NCBI GenBank assembly: GCA_038496675.1
Contig: CM076662.1
Coordinates: 19,750,712 to 19,814,711 of the forward strand
DNA: 64,000 bases
Direction of reading: 5' to 3'
Origin: Rachycentron canadum
Lineage: Eukaryota > Chordata > Actinopteri > Carangiformes > Rachycentridae
Shown one piece after another: positions 1 through 14,990 of the stretch (position 1 is its first letter; every line of letters starts with the position of its first letter). The translations under genes were made by a program, and so were the position numbers. The notes under the pieces were generated by a model. That model ran no database searches. It was not told the origin of the DNA and saw only the letters and a list, made by a program, of their open reading frames with translations.

Positions 1-3000
1 ACTGACAGCAGAAAAGCAAGGTGACCAAGTTAATGAGATTTATCCAGAAAGGCCAATCTGCTGATCCACAGCAACACGGTGACATTTCTCTGGCTGTAGA
101 TTGATCGATAAGTGGCCAGGCTGTCCCCACAGGCGAAGCATTAAAACAAAAACACAAGTAAATGATTTCGTTGACTGGAACCAAACAAAAGAAACTTCTT
201 TCCTCTTACAGAACATGTACATATACTGGGATAAACTGAGATACTGTACATGGATAAACATTTTAGAATATGGAGGATCTATTAACAAATGGCACAGTCA
301 GTAAAGGAAATGTCCTAAAATGAGCCTGTGCATTGTTAAATTTGAAGATTTGCTGATTTCCTAGTGAAGACTGATATTTTCCCTTTAGACTGATCAGTGG
401 CCCTCTTCGCATCCAGATGAAACATCCGTTTTGTCTTTTGTGTCAACAGGTGTTAACTATGTTGTACTTAGTGAGCGTTTAAGCTTGTGATTGGGCCCCC
501 CCCAAGATGCATGTTAATGCCAGGGCTGAACAGGGCTATATGTTGGTGAAAATGGAGGATAATATAATGCTTCATTAAAGGTTTTTTAATTCTAAGATTG
601 AGCAGCAGTGGCCTAGGTGATAAAGACATGAGCTTGTGTTGATTCAGAGTGGCCAGATCATTCTGGACAGGGAGGTGACACATCAATAGTTTAAGATGTC
701 CTTCAAGAAGGCCATTAACTCACAACTGCTCTGACTGTGGGAAGCCTCCAGGGGTGAATGTGTGTCACTGTTATCTCCATCTTTTAGTTGGAAAAGACAA
801 ATCAGATGTCCCTAGCTCTTAGCAAGGATTCAGACTCAAAATTGTTTGGGGGTTTGATAAAATACAACTTAAGAAATCCAGTTGGAGTAACATAAATGTG
901 TTTTAAGGCTCATCAGACACCAGAAAAGTTGTTAGTTATATATAGATTTACTCTTAGTCCTGAGATCAAAAGCCCACATTAGATTTAATTGTATTCAGTT
1001 AACTTTATCCTTTATATTTTTAGTCGATTAAAACTTTTAAAAAAATGCATTTTGTCATCAAGTTAGTTAATTAGTTGATAGTTAGTCCAGTTTCGTCAAG
1101 ACCAAGTCAGCATTTTAATCAAACTTGAGCAAACTGTTTTCTCATAAATTTTCCTCCAAATGGGATACAGCTAAAGGAAATTTTAAATTAAATAAATGGC
1201 AGGATTCATTATTAAGAATCCAGTAATTTTTTTTTTCTATAATTTTATAGGCCTCAACATTAGCGTTGAACTGCCTTATGCTGTTAAAATACATTTTACA
1301 CTTTATCGACTTGTTCAAACTAATTTTTTTCATGCTCGGCTAAAGTTGAATGAATGCAGGATTATCACGTAGTGAAGCTGTGTTGTTCAAATTCAGATGA
1401 AATAAACAGTGTAACTATGGAAACATTTAGATGTCTCCAATTGTGTTGTGGACTCAAACAGATGCTCTTATCCACAGAAGCAGTTCTGTTGTTTCGGAAG
1501 ACAGATTCAATAATGTCTGCTGCCTGTAGTGGTGACACAGATGAGTGCTGAAAGTCATAGAGTCAAATCAACACCAGATATGTATTTGTGTGTCTGTGTG
1601 TGTGAGTGTATGTGTGGTAGGCATTAATCCAAAAACTCCAACATGCCTGAGGGTGCAGCTGTCTCCATCAAGGGCAAATGGAGGCAAATAATAGAGCAGA
1701 TTAGCATAAAGTGTCAAGAATCATCTTGGGGATTTGTCACATTTCTACTGCACACTGTCTGCAGTAAATGAATTCACTGCATAAAATAACATGGGGAAAA
1801 ACATGTCCTCCTAAACGTGGAGCTTCAAGGCTGAATGGTTGTTTGCTTTTGTTTTATTTTGCTTTTAAAACTCTGGGAGCAGTTAAACCTCATCAGAAAT
1901 CATTAAATAAATCCTGCAGATCGTTGCAGCATCTGCTAACACAGCATGCTTGGATAGATCACTGAGCTTCCTGCTCCGCAGGGAGACTGTGGAATAAAAG
2001 CAGGAGGAACGGCACATTGTGATTTTACATGCTCAGTTAAGTTTGTCCACCATGTCGGTTTGGAGCGTCGCTGTCTTGCCTGATTACTCCCAACAAGTTC
2101 CACCTATCCAGTCATTTTATGTCAACAGGTTCCTGTGGAAAATATCACACTTTGATTTCTGGAGTCATTTGCATAATATCTGCCACTATGAGCCACTGGA
2201 GATGATCCAGTTTCTTTTTGCTCATTCCTCTCTCCTGTGATTTCTACCAGGGTCTTAAACCCTGTGGTGTAGAAGATAGAGGACTGTTTTATTTGCTCCT
2301 GTAAAGAAATCCAGCCTGAAACCTGTTGCCTGTGAAGATGGAGGAGGGATGTTGGCAGAGAACCTTGAGATATTTGTGTTTGTTGAGCTGCTTTGGAAGG
2401 AAAGGACAATGTTTTCTCCATGTTTCCATCACTAATCACTGTAATCACAATGACTGAATTCCTCCAGAGAAAAACAACAGTCCTGGAAATCACAGCCATG
2501 TGAATTAAAGAGGGGGAATCCTTGTGCTCCGTGTAATGCAAGTTAACAGGTTTAACTGTGGAGCTGAGAATAATGCTGGGATGCTGCAGAATTGAATGAG
2601 GAAAATGAAAAGAAAAGCAGGGATGCTGAGAGAGAGAGGGAGAGAGAGAGAGAGAGTGTGTCACTCTGAGTTATGTAAATTTCCAGTAATCGTTTCCATT
2701 GTAGATGGTGGTGTAATTGTGCTGCTGCTCACTGCTGATAAACCTTTGGAAGAGTCCAGTCTCCACTGGATTCTATCAGGAGGCCGTCAGACAGAAAGTG
2801 TTGGCTCAAACAGGCAGCTAGGAGATTTTGGTGGTAGTGGTATAGTTTTTCCTCTTTGTCTCTGCACCAATAAGATGATGCAGCATGTGAAGAGGAGACA
2901 GAAGCAGCAGACAGAAACAGATACGACACCTCAGTGTCATCATATGTACATGCTGCTCACTGGACTCTGTTATCTGCAGTAGCTCACATTGCAGAGAGTG

Positions 3001-6000
3001 CACAGACTCTAAGTTTAGATGGTCCCAGTGGAAATAAAACCACTGACCGTGGAGGAGATGCTCCACATGCTGAGCGCCACAGGTCTTCTCTGTCTGTTTC
3101 TCTGCTGTTTGTGGCACCATCAAAAACTTTTCTGACAGTTTGATCTCCAGTCATTTGAATGGAAACAAAGAGGAAGATTCACAAACAAAAATCTGTTAGT
3201 CAGTGATCTATCAGTGATTATCAAGTAGTATAACATAAATATGTTTAATGCTTAAGTGGTGGGGCTTTACTTAGGAGCTTAACAGCTTTCCAGACAGGCT
3301 TCATCTTACAATTGTTTTCAATTTGAAGGACTCTGCCAATTTTCTTGATTAATTGTTTTATTAATTGTTTTAGAGGCAGCAACTGTCACTTCAGTTGCCT
3401 TATTTATCTACAACAGTCTAAAACTTTAAGATGTTAAATTTTCATGTATATATGCACACACACATGGTGTGTAAATATACAAAAAAACACATTGAGAAGC
3501 TGAAGTCAGTGAATTAAAAAAAAAAACAATCAACCAATTGATAAATAGAGGTGTTTATTATATATATGACCATGTTTCCAGCTGAGCTCTATGTACTGAA
3601 TCATAGAAAGGCTTTGTGAAGTTCATGATATACTTGCCTTTAATTACATATGCACCTTGGCTTGTCCACCTGCCATTCTTAATACTGTGATCTCAACATC
3701 AACAATATTGTAACTTCCCCGAGTATCATCAGGGTTTCTTTTTAGGGTGTGTAAAAGCAGAAGTTTTACCAGGAAGATTCTGTTTTCAGCCAGGTGCGAT
3801 TACACCCGTCTGACAGATCTGATAGAAAAACATTAATTGGCATCACAGCTGTATGTGTCAGCAAAAAGCAATCGTATCAGTGACCTCACATTAGCCTTCT
3901 GTCCAACAAAACTGCGCGGCATTCATTCCAGAAAAAGGATGTGAACTCCAGGTTTCTGTCTTGAGCAGAGTGATCAGCTGTAAATAGCAATGCTGCATTG
4001 ACTTCAGCCTTTTTAAATACTGTACATCAGTGCGTCTTTTGGTGGCTGTGCAAGAGCCACAAAATCAACCTTAAAAACAAGATAAACTCTGACGAGTGTT
4101 CACCAAACTGCTAAATACATAGTTGAAAGTATAATTTTTAAACGGGTTTGGATTGAATTGAATGGGAGACGGAGCCGACACTTCTAAGTCAGAAGTAATG
4201 TAACCACTGTAGGAATAAAACAGTGAAATTAATGAAACTTTGATAAATGACCATTGGCTTCTAGAATAGCGCGTGTGTGTGACAGGCTGAGTCGATCTAC
4301 CGTTTTCCCCTCTGAACTTATCTTCTAATGCTTCCTGTATTTACTGTGAAATTAATTTAGATCATTTGTTGAAAAATAAGTTATTCATAATTCAAAGTCT
4401 GTAACTGCAGTGAGCCACAAAATCCTCACAGTCTCTTCCTGAGCTCTTTAAGCAGTCAGTCATTTTATAAAAATCCAGCATGCTTTAATCATTGGGTTTA
4501 AGGGAAAATCCTGCTCAGTAAATGGCTTCCTTTCTGTTTGCTCAGGACTGGTGTGCAGGGCAGAGCTGTTTGATAACTGTAAGCCACTCAGTGATTATAA
4601 TTACTCCTCAGGACTGTTACAGAACAAATCCACTTAAATGCTTTTTAAAGAATCAATACTTTAATACACTTGTTGTAATATCAAAGACCATTGTTTTCTG
4701 TAATAATCAGTATTGTGGTGATATAATGTAATAAGCTGCAGGTGCAGCTGACTGTCAGTAATACTTGCTCAGCAATAATGTATAAATTATAAATCATCTG
4801 TTGGGTGGTGTTTGGTTTTTGAGTGTCCCTGAAGTTAAACCTGTTTTTCTGTTTTCTCACTTCTACCTCTATAGAACAAGGTGAGGTGATAAATGAGAAC
4901 CAGCTTTATGACTCAGGGCTGCTGCAGACACACCTGACTCTCATTACTTATTAACCTGATAACTGTCATTAGGGAAAATCATCAGCAACTAATGAGGCAT
5001 CTGTGCGCCAGACTATTAAATAATAAACAGGAGCTTTTGCACATGAAGAGAAACGCTCCAAACAAACTTGCTGTGGATGTCTGGCTCTCTGAGGACTTTT
5101 TTTTATCTACTGCTGCTGCTGAATGTTGATGGTAAACACAGCTCTTAGTAAGCTCTGTTTCTAATTCTTCCTGCACAACAAGTCCAAGGTCATTTCATCA
5201 CAACAACAACAACAACAGGAGGTGTTTCTCTCCAGTGGGAGTTGGACTTACTCAGCGACTAGAGCTTGCCGAGGTGGACGAGCATCCTTGGCTAAACTCC
5301 AGTTTCATTGTCTGAGCAGACAGGATGAACAGGTAGCTCTGATTGAAGAGAAGCTGTTAAAATCACTGACTGGATATACAGTCTCCAGAGGGTCCTTTCC
5401 CATCCATATGAGCACTGTGTAGCTGTAAACCTGGATATTAAGAAAAATATTTGGAAAGTAGCCCTTGGATATATATTTTTGGATCTTTAGTTGTCGTCTA
5501 AAACTGTTTCTCCTTTTGCATCTGCAGCAGAGTGACACAGAGAGAGGATGAAAACAAATCCCAGACCTGCTGCCTGCCTAAAGGAAGCCAGTTGTGTTAC
5601 TGTTTACTGCAGGGGACAATCATTACCTTATTACATAATACTTGATAAAATTATATGTGTGTACTCTACATAAAACACAAAAAACGGCCAATATTTATGG
5701 ACTAGTGTGGAAAGGATGTAGATGTGTACTTATGTGAAAAAAATGCATTAGTCTAAATGCATCTAATTGAAACATTATCTTGGGTCCTATAATTAACTGG
5801 AAAAGAGGTGATATTTATTCATAAATTCAGAAGATGCTTCCTGGAAACTCTGTAAAATGGTACTAATTTTAAGTTAAATGGAAATAGTGTAGACAGTATA
5901 CTTCAAGTTTAATTCCAGTGAAATGTTTGTACAACAGTCTTTAAGTTAGTGTCCAGCAGGCCCTTAGAACATACTAAATATGAGCCTCTACTGTAGAAAA

Positions 6001-9000
6001 CTGTAAGAATCCAATAAGAAACACAGATCTGACATCTAAGGTGAATCAGTTGGACCTGCAGTCGAAAGCAGACCCAGCTGAGCCTGAACACTGTGTGGGC
6101 TCCTGGCTGGTTGTCCCACTTATCTTAGACAACATCTTAATGAGGATTTTTCAGCTGTAGAAGTGACTGCAAAAAGACAAACGGGGATCTCGGTGACAAA
6201 CATCAGTGACTGCATCAGCTTAAGGATGAGGGCAGTGCCACATGGTTGCCTTCACACACTGAAATAAATGCTCATGTTGCTCATGATTATAGCTGTGGAT
6301 GGTTGAATCACGTGATACAGATTTGAGTGAGGACAGGTTGAGGCTTTATATACAGTCAAGTGTTTTCTTCTGTGAGAATATTTGAGCCGACAAGTCCATA
6401 AATCCAGCATCTACAAGCGCCTGACTACATTATATTACATTACATTGTGTGGATTTGTTGTAATGACAAATATGTCATTTGGTGAGATGTCAGCCTCTTG
6501 TGCTACATCAAAAGTGCATTTTGTATTTGAGGCAACATGTATGCGACGGTTTGATATGATTATTAGGTCTCAGGCAGCACAATGCAGGCCTGTCTGACTT
6601 CTCTGTTTCACGCTAGGCTACAATTTCAGGTATAGCCTGTTATTTTCTGTATTTGTTGGGTGATATCTTATTTTGAGACCGGACCAAGAAAGAAAAACTG
6701 AAAGTGACTGTATTCATCATAGAAATCCAATAATTGTTGCTTGTTCCATAAATACATCATGAGCATTGCCAAAGGACAATGTCTTGAGAATAAAAATTCC
6801 CCATCCAGATAAACATTTATAATGATATAACTATAATGACTCTGATTATTGACCTTTTAAGAGAGTAACTACTTACTGTATGTTACAGGAGTAGACTAGT
6901 TAGTATGTGAAGTAATTTCTAAATCACTGACTGCCATACGCCAACGTCCTAAAGTCTCGAAGTCGACTGTAGCTGTCGGAACAACCACACAGACTCAGAT
7001 GCAGTTAGCTGTGGGGTTTATTTCCTACTGGGAATACATGTTCTACAAAATGTATGCACTCCCAGTACACAGAGAAACTTTGGATGAAAGCATCCACTAA
7101 ACAGTTTTCGTGGGGTAAAAAAAAGCTGTACTTTATGTTCCTTTGAGGCCATTTTTGTACTCAATCGCTCAATTTCCCCTTAAGCAGATTTAAAATGTGA
7201 AAAAATAATTAAAGCACATGAAAAGAAAAAGGGAGAGGAAAGTAAGGAGAGGACGGGAGAAGTAGAAAATAAATTGGGGAAAGAGAGGAAATGAGAGCAG
7301 AAGACAAAAGGGCAGCGCTGAAGGGAAAAGAGTGCACGGCAGGAGGTGAGCAGAGAAGAAGAAGCATGTTGACTCCAGCCCTCTCATTATAAAGGTCATT
7401 AGTGGTTCCTCTCCTCTGGGTGCTGATTAATAACATCATTTGGATCAAAAGGCCGCTTAACTCGAGACCTCTGAATTATAGTTTAGAGAAAATAAGGTCA
7501 TCAGAGAGAGAGGCAGAGAGTTGGGATGCAGCTCTGCAGTGAACACAACTTTCTGCCCTTAAATAAGTACATTAAATAAATAAACAGTCACATTCACAGA
7601 CGTCTGCAGCTACACGATTTTGAAATCATGGAAGATGAAAGAGGAGCCTTTGTAAAACTCCAGAAACTGAACCAGTATTTGATATTAAAGCTGCTGTCTG
7701 CTTTTTAACTGCACTGAATATGTTGACCACATGAATCCACACACTGATGTAGAGGAATCTAAATTCATAACCCGGACTTGGACTAAATCTCATTTCACTT
7801 CAGTTTGATTATTTATTCAGTCCCACCTTTTCCTCTCGTCCTTCTGTCTTATTTCATAAACCCTCATGGCACATTTGAGTCTCTCATTCAGCAGTACACC
7901 TGGCTCAGTTAAAATTTTAATTTCTCCTCTCTGCAGTGTTCATTATGTGTGTAATTGTCCTGTTTCTTTATTGGCAGACTTTGCCTGCAGCTCAGAGAGC
8001 AGAACAGAGCTGCAGCTGAGGTTGTTAATGACAGCAGAGAAGAAGCGCAGAGTCAGATTGAGGATTCACGAGACAATCTGCTGTTACTGTACCTGGTTCA
8101 CTGATTACATCAAACTAGGACAGTCAGAGCTTCTCCACAGCAATATTATCTACTGCTCCATCAGTTAGTAAATTCCTACATGTCCCATAAAGACTTCACC
8201 AGAATCACCAGGCAGCATGCCGTAGAATTTCAGCTTCAAGTTTGGCAGTGGTGGCAGACTGGTGTATTCAGACTAAAGTTGGTGTAGAAGTCTGTGTCTC
8301 TGCCTCTTCAGTGATGTTTATAGTTATTGATTGTTGATGGCCAGGATTTTCAGGGCCTGACTACAAAGCTGTTAACTTTGTCTCTCTGTTATGTGGTGGC
8401 CAGTGGCATCCAGCGGGTGTTGAGAGGTTTTATAAATGAAAATATTCTCATCCTGGAAACCACGCTAATGAGAAGGATGTGAGTGAACCAGAACAGTAAA
8501 TCTGTTGGCAGCATCACCAAAACAATGAGCTGACAGATGCTAAAAAGCTCCGTAGAACGGATAGGGAGTGCAGAGGCGGAGGATTGTTTTCTGTGGGTTT
8601 GTCACCTTTCTCACACATACACAAACACACACAGCCATTTGATTCTTTAACATAAAAAAAATATTGATTGGTGCAGCTTTAGCACCTGTTGTCTGATGTT
8701 TGATGCTCAAAACATTATCTTTAGTGTTTCAACCTGTAACTTGTAACCTTTATGCTTATTGGACGTAGTGACAGTGTTAGGAATCCTTATAAAAAACCAT
8801 TGTAATATAAGATGCTAGCATCTTAAAGAAGTGCTTGCACTTATACAGTCAAGCACTGACCACTTAAATATACTTTCCACCTCTTTAATCTCTGACAACA
8901 GATAAGGCTACCTGCAGAAATGATCCCCTGAAAAAAAGTTTAGGCTGAAACAAACTTTAGACTGAATCTTTTCCTCTGAAATTACAAGGTTACCTTCTAC

Positions 9001-10701
9001 CTACCTTTCAAGCTGACTCAAAAATCACTTCATTAACAAGCTGGCTCTGTCCGGGTAAAAAGGAGACTACTGTCGCTTTCTAATGAAACAGCAAAGTCTG
9101 CAGAGATGAGAGCTCTCCTCCTCCACATTTACAGTATCACCAGCAGTGTGCTGCAGGCGTCCTGCTGCACTGATCTGAGACAGAGATCAAGGCAGAGTGG
9201 GAGGGAGATGGGACTGACTGTGATAAAGAGAGGCTGATTCAAACAGGAGAGAGATAGAAAGACTTTGTACCAGCAGGTGGAGAGAAACCCTTCACATTGT
9301 ATTAACAGCCGGTTCAGCTCTGCTTTCATTCCTCATCTGGGATTCTCTCCCTGCGCTCCATTTAATGCTTCAACAGTTATCAAATCATTAATTAAGCCTG
9401 CATCAAATCTAGTCCCACAGGCCCAGTATGTGTGTGTGAGGTCCACAACCGTTGCTACCCTCCTGTTTTTCAGATGCAAATATAAAGAAGAGAAGTCATC
9501 ATGTTTTCTACCTAAACAAAAGGCTCCTATAACTGCATGAAAACCAAAAATAACTGATTTATTGCAGTAACTTGAAATGAAAGTTTGTATGAAAGTTTTT
9601 GTCTATTATAGTATTATTAGTTTAAACAATATCATACTGTGAATGACTTTGGTCTTTTCATATCTGAAAAGGGGATTTACAGTAGTTAGTAAAAGGAGCC
9701 CAGTTCATGAACATGGTGGTCCACCAGGGACCGGTTGGACTATGGACTTCCATATGGACTTCCTTAATGGTGCATTCGAAATTAAATAAATCTAACTTAA
9801 TGTTAGCAAGTTAAATCTAATTTTCTCTTCTCTTTATGAAAATTTTGTATTAGTGTATCTGTACTTTCAAATTGAAAGCCCTTTGTAGATGACAATAATT
9901 CTACAGCCATGAGCCGCAATTTGCGACCCAGTATCACGGCTGTGTATGAGGATATTTGGTGAATGCCACGCTTTATCATAGAGTGCGTTACACACCGATC
10001 ATCTACTTGGAATTACATGTGAACTAGAGGAGTGATGCACAAAGATAATTTGATTTAAAGTAGAGAGGTACATTTAGAGGTATTAAAAGTACTGCTGGTA
10101 GGTACTATATCTGGTACCTGGTAGGGCTATAGAGCAATATTTTAACAAATGGGTCCAAATTTGGTTGTATCTCATGCATACTCAAGTGGGAGTCCTTCCT
10201 GGAAGTCATTTTTAAACAATTTTACTGATCAACAGGTGGCAGTAATGATGAATGAATGAGAAACGCTGGATATAAGCAGGACTTTGTCCAGTAGAAAACT
10301 TAATACTTAATACAGCAATAAACAGAGACACAGGGACTGTACTGTGTTAGTTCAGACCTCACTTCTTACTTCCTACTCTGACAATTTACTCCTGAGCTGC
10401 TAAGGCACCAAATCAGATTTTAACACTAGTCGTCTTATAGAGTGTGCAGAGAAGTTTTATCATCACTTCACATTCTGTGTCTCAGAAAGATGCAGTATGT
10501 GAAGCTTCATTTAAACTTAATTTAAAAGTTTGGTTAGGAGTTTGGTAAAGTGATAATAGTGTGATATGTAAGAGACACAGGCAAGCGAAGGTGTGAATCA
10601 TTCCGATTCAGCAGAGCTCTGCATCATAACTGACATTACCGGCCACATTTCACAGTCTGAGACTGTTAAATTCCATTTCACAGCCACATAATAGAGGGCT
10701 G

Positions 10702-10705
<4 letters not shown>
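1..10705. other. Non-coding stretch with no recognisable gene
   Basis: AT-rich sequence. Open frames up to 180 codons (minus strand 2664-2122) have no recognisable domain, no splice or poly(A) context, and Ser/Leu-rich chance composition. A degenerate TG-rich patch lies at about 1587-1616. A short (AAC)n run is at 5203-5218. A purine-rich tract is at 7205-7345. No repeat family was identified with confidence here. Confidence 0.6.
2629..2656. repeat. (GA)n microsatellite
   Basis: About 14 GA units with one GGG interruption, followed by TGTGTG. It makes the Arg/Glu and Ser/Leu repeats seen in overlapping open frames. Confidence 0.9.

Positions 10706-10762
<57 letters not shown>
10706..10762. 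repeat. (GT)n microsatellite
   Basis: About 28 uninterrupted GT units, the longest simple repeat in the window. Likely length-polymorphic. Confidence 0.95.
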
Positions 10763-10764
<2 letters not shown>

Positions 10765-10902
10765 AGAATCTACCAAGAAATGATGATGATGAGGAGAGGA
10801 AATCTTCTCAATCAGAGACTCTTTGGAAAATAATCTCCAGCAGTTGCTCAGAACATCTCCTCTGTGAGTTAGACAAACAGCAGATTTTTGTTTCTAAAGT
10901 GT

Positions 10903-10932
10903 AATCAAAGCTCTGTGTGGAGAGCTTTGATT
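10903..10932. repeat. Perfect 12-bp hairpin
   Basis: AATCAAAGCTCT (10903-10914) and AGAGCTTTGATT (10921-10932) are exact reverse complements around a 6-nt loop. It lies about 140 bases from the GT microsatellite. No known family. Confidence 0.85.
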
Positions 10933-13344
10933 GGGCCGAGTATCTAAACCAACATAGAGCTTCCTCTGTCTCTCAAGACGCAAACTGAATGTTAAACCCC
11001 AAAATGAAAAGACAGAGGGAAGTAATATCAGAAACAACTGGGAACAGATTTCTTCCCTTTTTATTCAAGTTTCATTATCATATTTTTGCAAGTGATCATC
11101 TGAAATGCACAAAGAAGAAATACATTAACCAGGCTGTTAGTGGCGCAGCTGAGGTTCAGCTCTGTTTCCCTTCAGGGCTGCTACGGCTTCAAAATCACTT
11201 ACTGATCACTACTTAGTGACACGCTTACTGAGTGAAAAATGGAAGTAAATTTAGTCAAAGAATTTCATTTTAGAATATTTTTCCTCTTTATGCAAATATG
11301 CACTTGGACAAAATGCTGTTCCTGTCAGGAGCCAAGTTAAGATTAATTGTAACATGGAGTGAGTTCAAGTTATAAACAAGGGAATGTAATGAGCTTCCAA
11401 ATTGCACCTGAGGAATAATATTGATAAATTTAGCATTTTGCTTTCGAACAAATAAAACCGTGCAGTGTAAAGTAATGATGGGATATATCACTCTCTCATA
11501 CACTTATGTAGATGAAATGTCTAAGCTCACGACATTAGATGTGATTGAAAGAAAGCCACTAGCTGGATAGCGATGCCACAGTGTGGACATTTTCCCACTG
11601 GGTAATAAACTCATGAACATGTCGGCTCAATATCTGCAGATGAGAAGTGCTACCTCCGGACGTTGTCAACCTTTAATCAGACAAAGTTGGCAGATGGCCT
11701 TGTTGATGTTATCAGGTCTCATTTTAGATCTGGGTTTAAACCTGAAATTGATGCTTTTGTTTTTCGCTTTGACACCAAATCCTCCACCACTTTCTTGGTA
11801 AAACTCAGCTGCCCTTTGATACGACCCCGTTCAGCCGCTGACACACTCAGTTTATCATTGCAACTTATTATTGATAAGCACTGATATGCAAATTTGAACT
11901 GGGCTCTATGTCCATAAAAGAAATAAAAAAGGTGTTGGAACTGGTGGGTATGTTATGTAATTAGTGCGTGTAGATTTTTTTTTTTTTTTTTCTTTTACAT
12001 CGACACAATGATTGCCATGGTTGTAGCGTCATCAAAGGAGCCTCTATGGGTTGAATGACTGAGGTTCGACCTTGATAGAAGTGAGAGGGAATAAATATGT
12101 GTATAATCTCCCTAAGGAACTCCCATTGACCTGCTGAACACACAGCCCCTGTGTCCCATCTATTCGATCTTTTATTTCCACACAGACACCTTGAGGACTG
12201 GAGTGTCAGTCAGAAAAACACCTTTATTCTTCTCCTGCTATCTTCTCTCTTTCTCTGCTGCTCTCTCATTTTGTCCATGTTGGAATACATTACAGGAAAG
12301 TTGTCTCTTTTCTTTCTTCACTTTCTCTGTCTGCCTACTTCTCTTATTACCTTGCTCTCTGTCCTCTATTGCTTTATTTCTCTGCCTCTCTTGCTCTTAC
12401 CTGAAATCCATTACTGCACCTGAAAGCATTTTGAAAGCGCTGAATTTCTATACTGTACTACTTTTTGAGCTTGGTTATATCCTAAATGGAGCCATTATAA
12501 CCTGCAGGCAGATGCAGCCAGACACCTACGATAGCAAAAACAACCATCGTTCACATACAAAAATCAGACTTTTAATTCTAAATCTGCTCATGACATGACA
12601 ATCATTGTAAATAATTATCTTGCATATGATATAATTGTTCACTGCTGGAAAGCAGTTCTTAACAATGATTTATAATCTCTTTTCTTTTCTATCACTGCAG
12701 AGGTACAGGATGCATCTTTTTTATGATTGTGTCTGTGTGTTGGATTTTGTCGTACTTTGTACTTATTCAGAACAACTTGTCTATGAATATTTCTATTCGT
12801 AATGTTTTGTTGTAATTATCTGACGACTGCCGCAAGCACAGAATGAATGTTAGAGGACATTAAACTAATTAAGTAGCTAAAAAAGACATTTTCCTCACTC
12901 TACAAAATAAGTATGAAAATGCATAGTAGCATGATAATGTGGAGGTGTTAACATATCTGCGGTACAAATCTTTGGAAAGTAAACTGAGGTTCTGTAAAAG
13001 TTTGATTTTACATGCACTCAGTGCCTGCAGGGAGATTAAAAAGAAATCCCATGGCCTCTTGAACCTGAAAATGTTATTTTGGTTGTGAATTGATAGTGAA
13101 TTACATTTTTGACTTCTGAGCAGAGGAACAAGGTTATGTGATGATAGGGGTCATATTTTTGTAGTGGTGACCCTCATTGCTGTAGGGTATGATAGGCTTG
13201 TTAGCACACAAATAATTAATTAACCTGCAACTATTTTAGAAATAGTTTCATTGTTTAATTCATTTGAAAAAAAAGTTTCTCAAATGTAATTTGCTGCTTT
13301 TCATGTGTTATACTGAATATTATTGGTTCTTGGGCTGTGGATAA
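10933..13344. other. Non-coding stretch
   Basis: No gene seen. It contains a poly(T) run at about 11976-11990 and a pyrimidine-rich tract at about 12180-12410 that produces Leu/Ser-rich overlapping frames. Confidence 0.6.
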
Positions 13345-13790
13345 GACCATGGACTGTATATAAAAATGATCATCAGGGGACGACTCCACTTGTTGTAGTT
13401 GCAGTCAGATTGTGTTGAAGTCTATGTGAAAATGTCCCTACTTCTCCCTTGATTTATTAGCTCAGTAAACATTTTCCTAATGGGTTTATGGTCTCGGTCT
13501 CTAGTTTCAAGTCTAAAATACAACATGATGTTCATTTTTAAATGATGGTCCACCCAATCAGGACAGAGTACAGAGCAGGTCATCTCCTCCTCAGCTCCAC
13601 CTTCTCCTCCAAATATGGTTTCTTTTGGTTTCAAAAAAACCAAGATGGCGATGGCCAATTTAAAAAAAAAATTGTAAGCTTCAAAATGGCAGTTTACAAA
13701 CCAACAGGTGACGTTATGGTGGGTTGCCACTTGGATACAACAAACTACGACTTTTGATAAGGTCATCACAAGCTCTAGGAAATTACGATG
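13345..13790. repeat. Interspersed repeat starting GACCATGGACTGTATATAAA
   Basis: The left end GACCATGGACTGTATATAAA and GACTCCACTTGTTGTAGTTG are typical of a common fish repeat. The body has CATGATGTTCATTTTTAAAT, TTTCTTTTGGTTTC and CAAGATGGCGATGGCCAATT. The last 250 bases are shared with a second copy at 50587-50830. The overlapping minus-strand frame of 123 codons is not gene-like. Confidence 0.65.
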
Positions 13791-14895
13791 CACATTTTTC
13801 TTCTGGCCCCTCCTTTATAGTGACAGTGACATAGTAGGAAAATGACCACTGCATCTGTAACAACTAATTCTCAAAGTCTGAAAATAGCAATAACACCAGT
13901 TACAGTACAATCAAAATGTTATGGTTCTGTCAAAACAGCCTCGGCAATAAACAGTTACCTTCAGTTACTAAAATTGATTGATTCAGCCTCTTTTGTCACA
14001 TATCAGCCTTTGGACGGACCTGAATCGAAAGGATGGTAAGGATGTCTTTGTGTGTTTAGGATTAGCACATTTCAGGAAGGTCAAGGCTAAAGAGGACATT
14101 TGAAATACTCTGTTTCTACTTTGTTTTATCAAAGGTCAGTAAACAGGATGCAATGACATAAGCCCTGATATCTTGGCAACAGATTCCGAGCAGAATAAGC
14201 AATAAAAGCACACACACAATCATTGTGGTCTTATTATCTGCATTGCTGAAAGTTGACCACATCAATAATGGGTCCTGGCTCTGTGCCACATAGCCTCGAC
14301 AAACCTGCAACACACTGGCTGATATTTAGGATTAACAGCAGGAACTCAGAATTCACAAAGGAAGTAGATTCTTAGCCCGAAGATGTGAGGAAGAAAAGCA
14401 CAATGAACTAGATAATTGTTGTGTGTTTGTGAGGGAGTTGAGGCGTTGATCATTCTTTAAGGTACAAGGCTCCTGATCACTGTGATCTCAGTATCTTTCC
14501 TCATTTATATTCCAGACGAGACACTCAGACTGTGTCAAATGGGTGATAATTGCCGAAAGAGTCCCACTTACACAGGCAATGATGTGACTGAGCCCAGTCC
14601 AGATCTGCTGATGGGATGTGTGGTTGGACACCAGCAGCCCACAAGCCTCTGCTCTGTTTTAGTACAGCAGCAGACTGGTATTGGCAGGAGTCAGATGAAG
14701 TTGTGAACCAGTTCTCTTTGTGTTTCCAGTCTTTGCTGAGCTTCACAGTCTCTATTGAATCTTCTCTCTGTTGATGATCAGTGAAGCTCAGCTGTCAGCG
14801 AACTCTTTACCAAACAGATATAAGGAGATTTGTCTTTGCCTGCTAACATTAGCATACCTGGATAACTAGCTGTAGCAGCATGTAGCTTTTCCTTT

Positions 14896-14990
14896 GGGGT
14901 TGCAACTAACAGTTATTTTCATTATAGATTAATCGATTAATCTTTCAGTCTATATTTATGTCATTTACAATTTCTAGTCCTGGATACTGT
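14896..14990. repeat. Interspersed repeat 'GTTGCAACTAACAGTTATTTTC'
   Basis: GGTTGCAACTAACAGTTATT, TTCATTATAGATTAATCGAT and TAATCTTTCAGTCTATA match from memory the start of an extremely common teleost repeat ('gctgcaactaacgattattttcattatcgattaatc'). Only about 95 bases are recognisable. Confidence 0.65.

Noticed and set aside
2122..2664. 180-codon minus-strand open frame, the longest in the window
   Set aside because: Composition is Ser/Leu/His-rich with part encoded by a GA repeat. It has no domain, no poly(A) or splice context, and other frames across it are also open.
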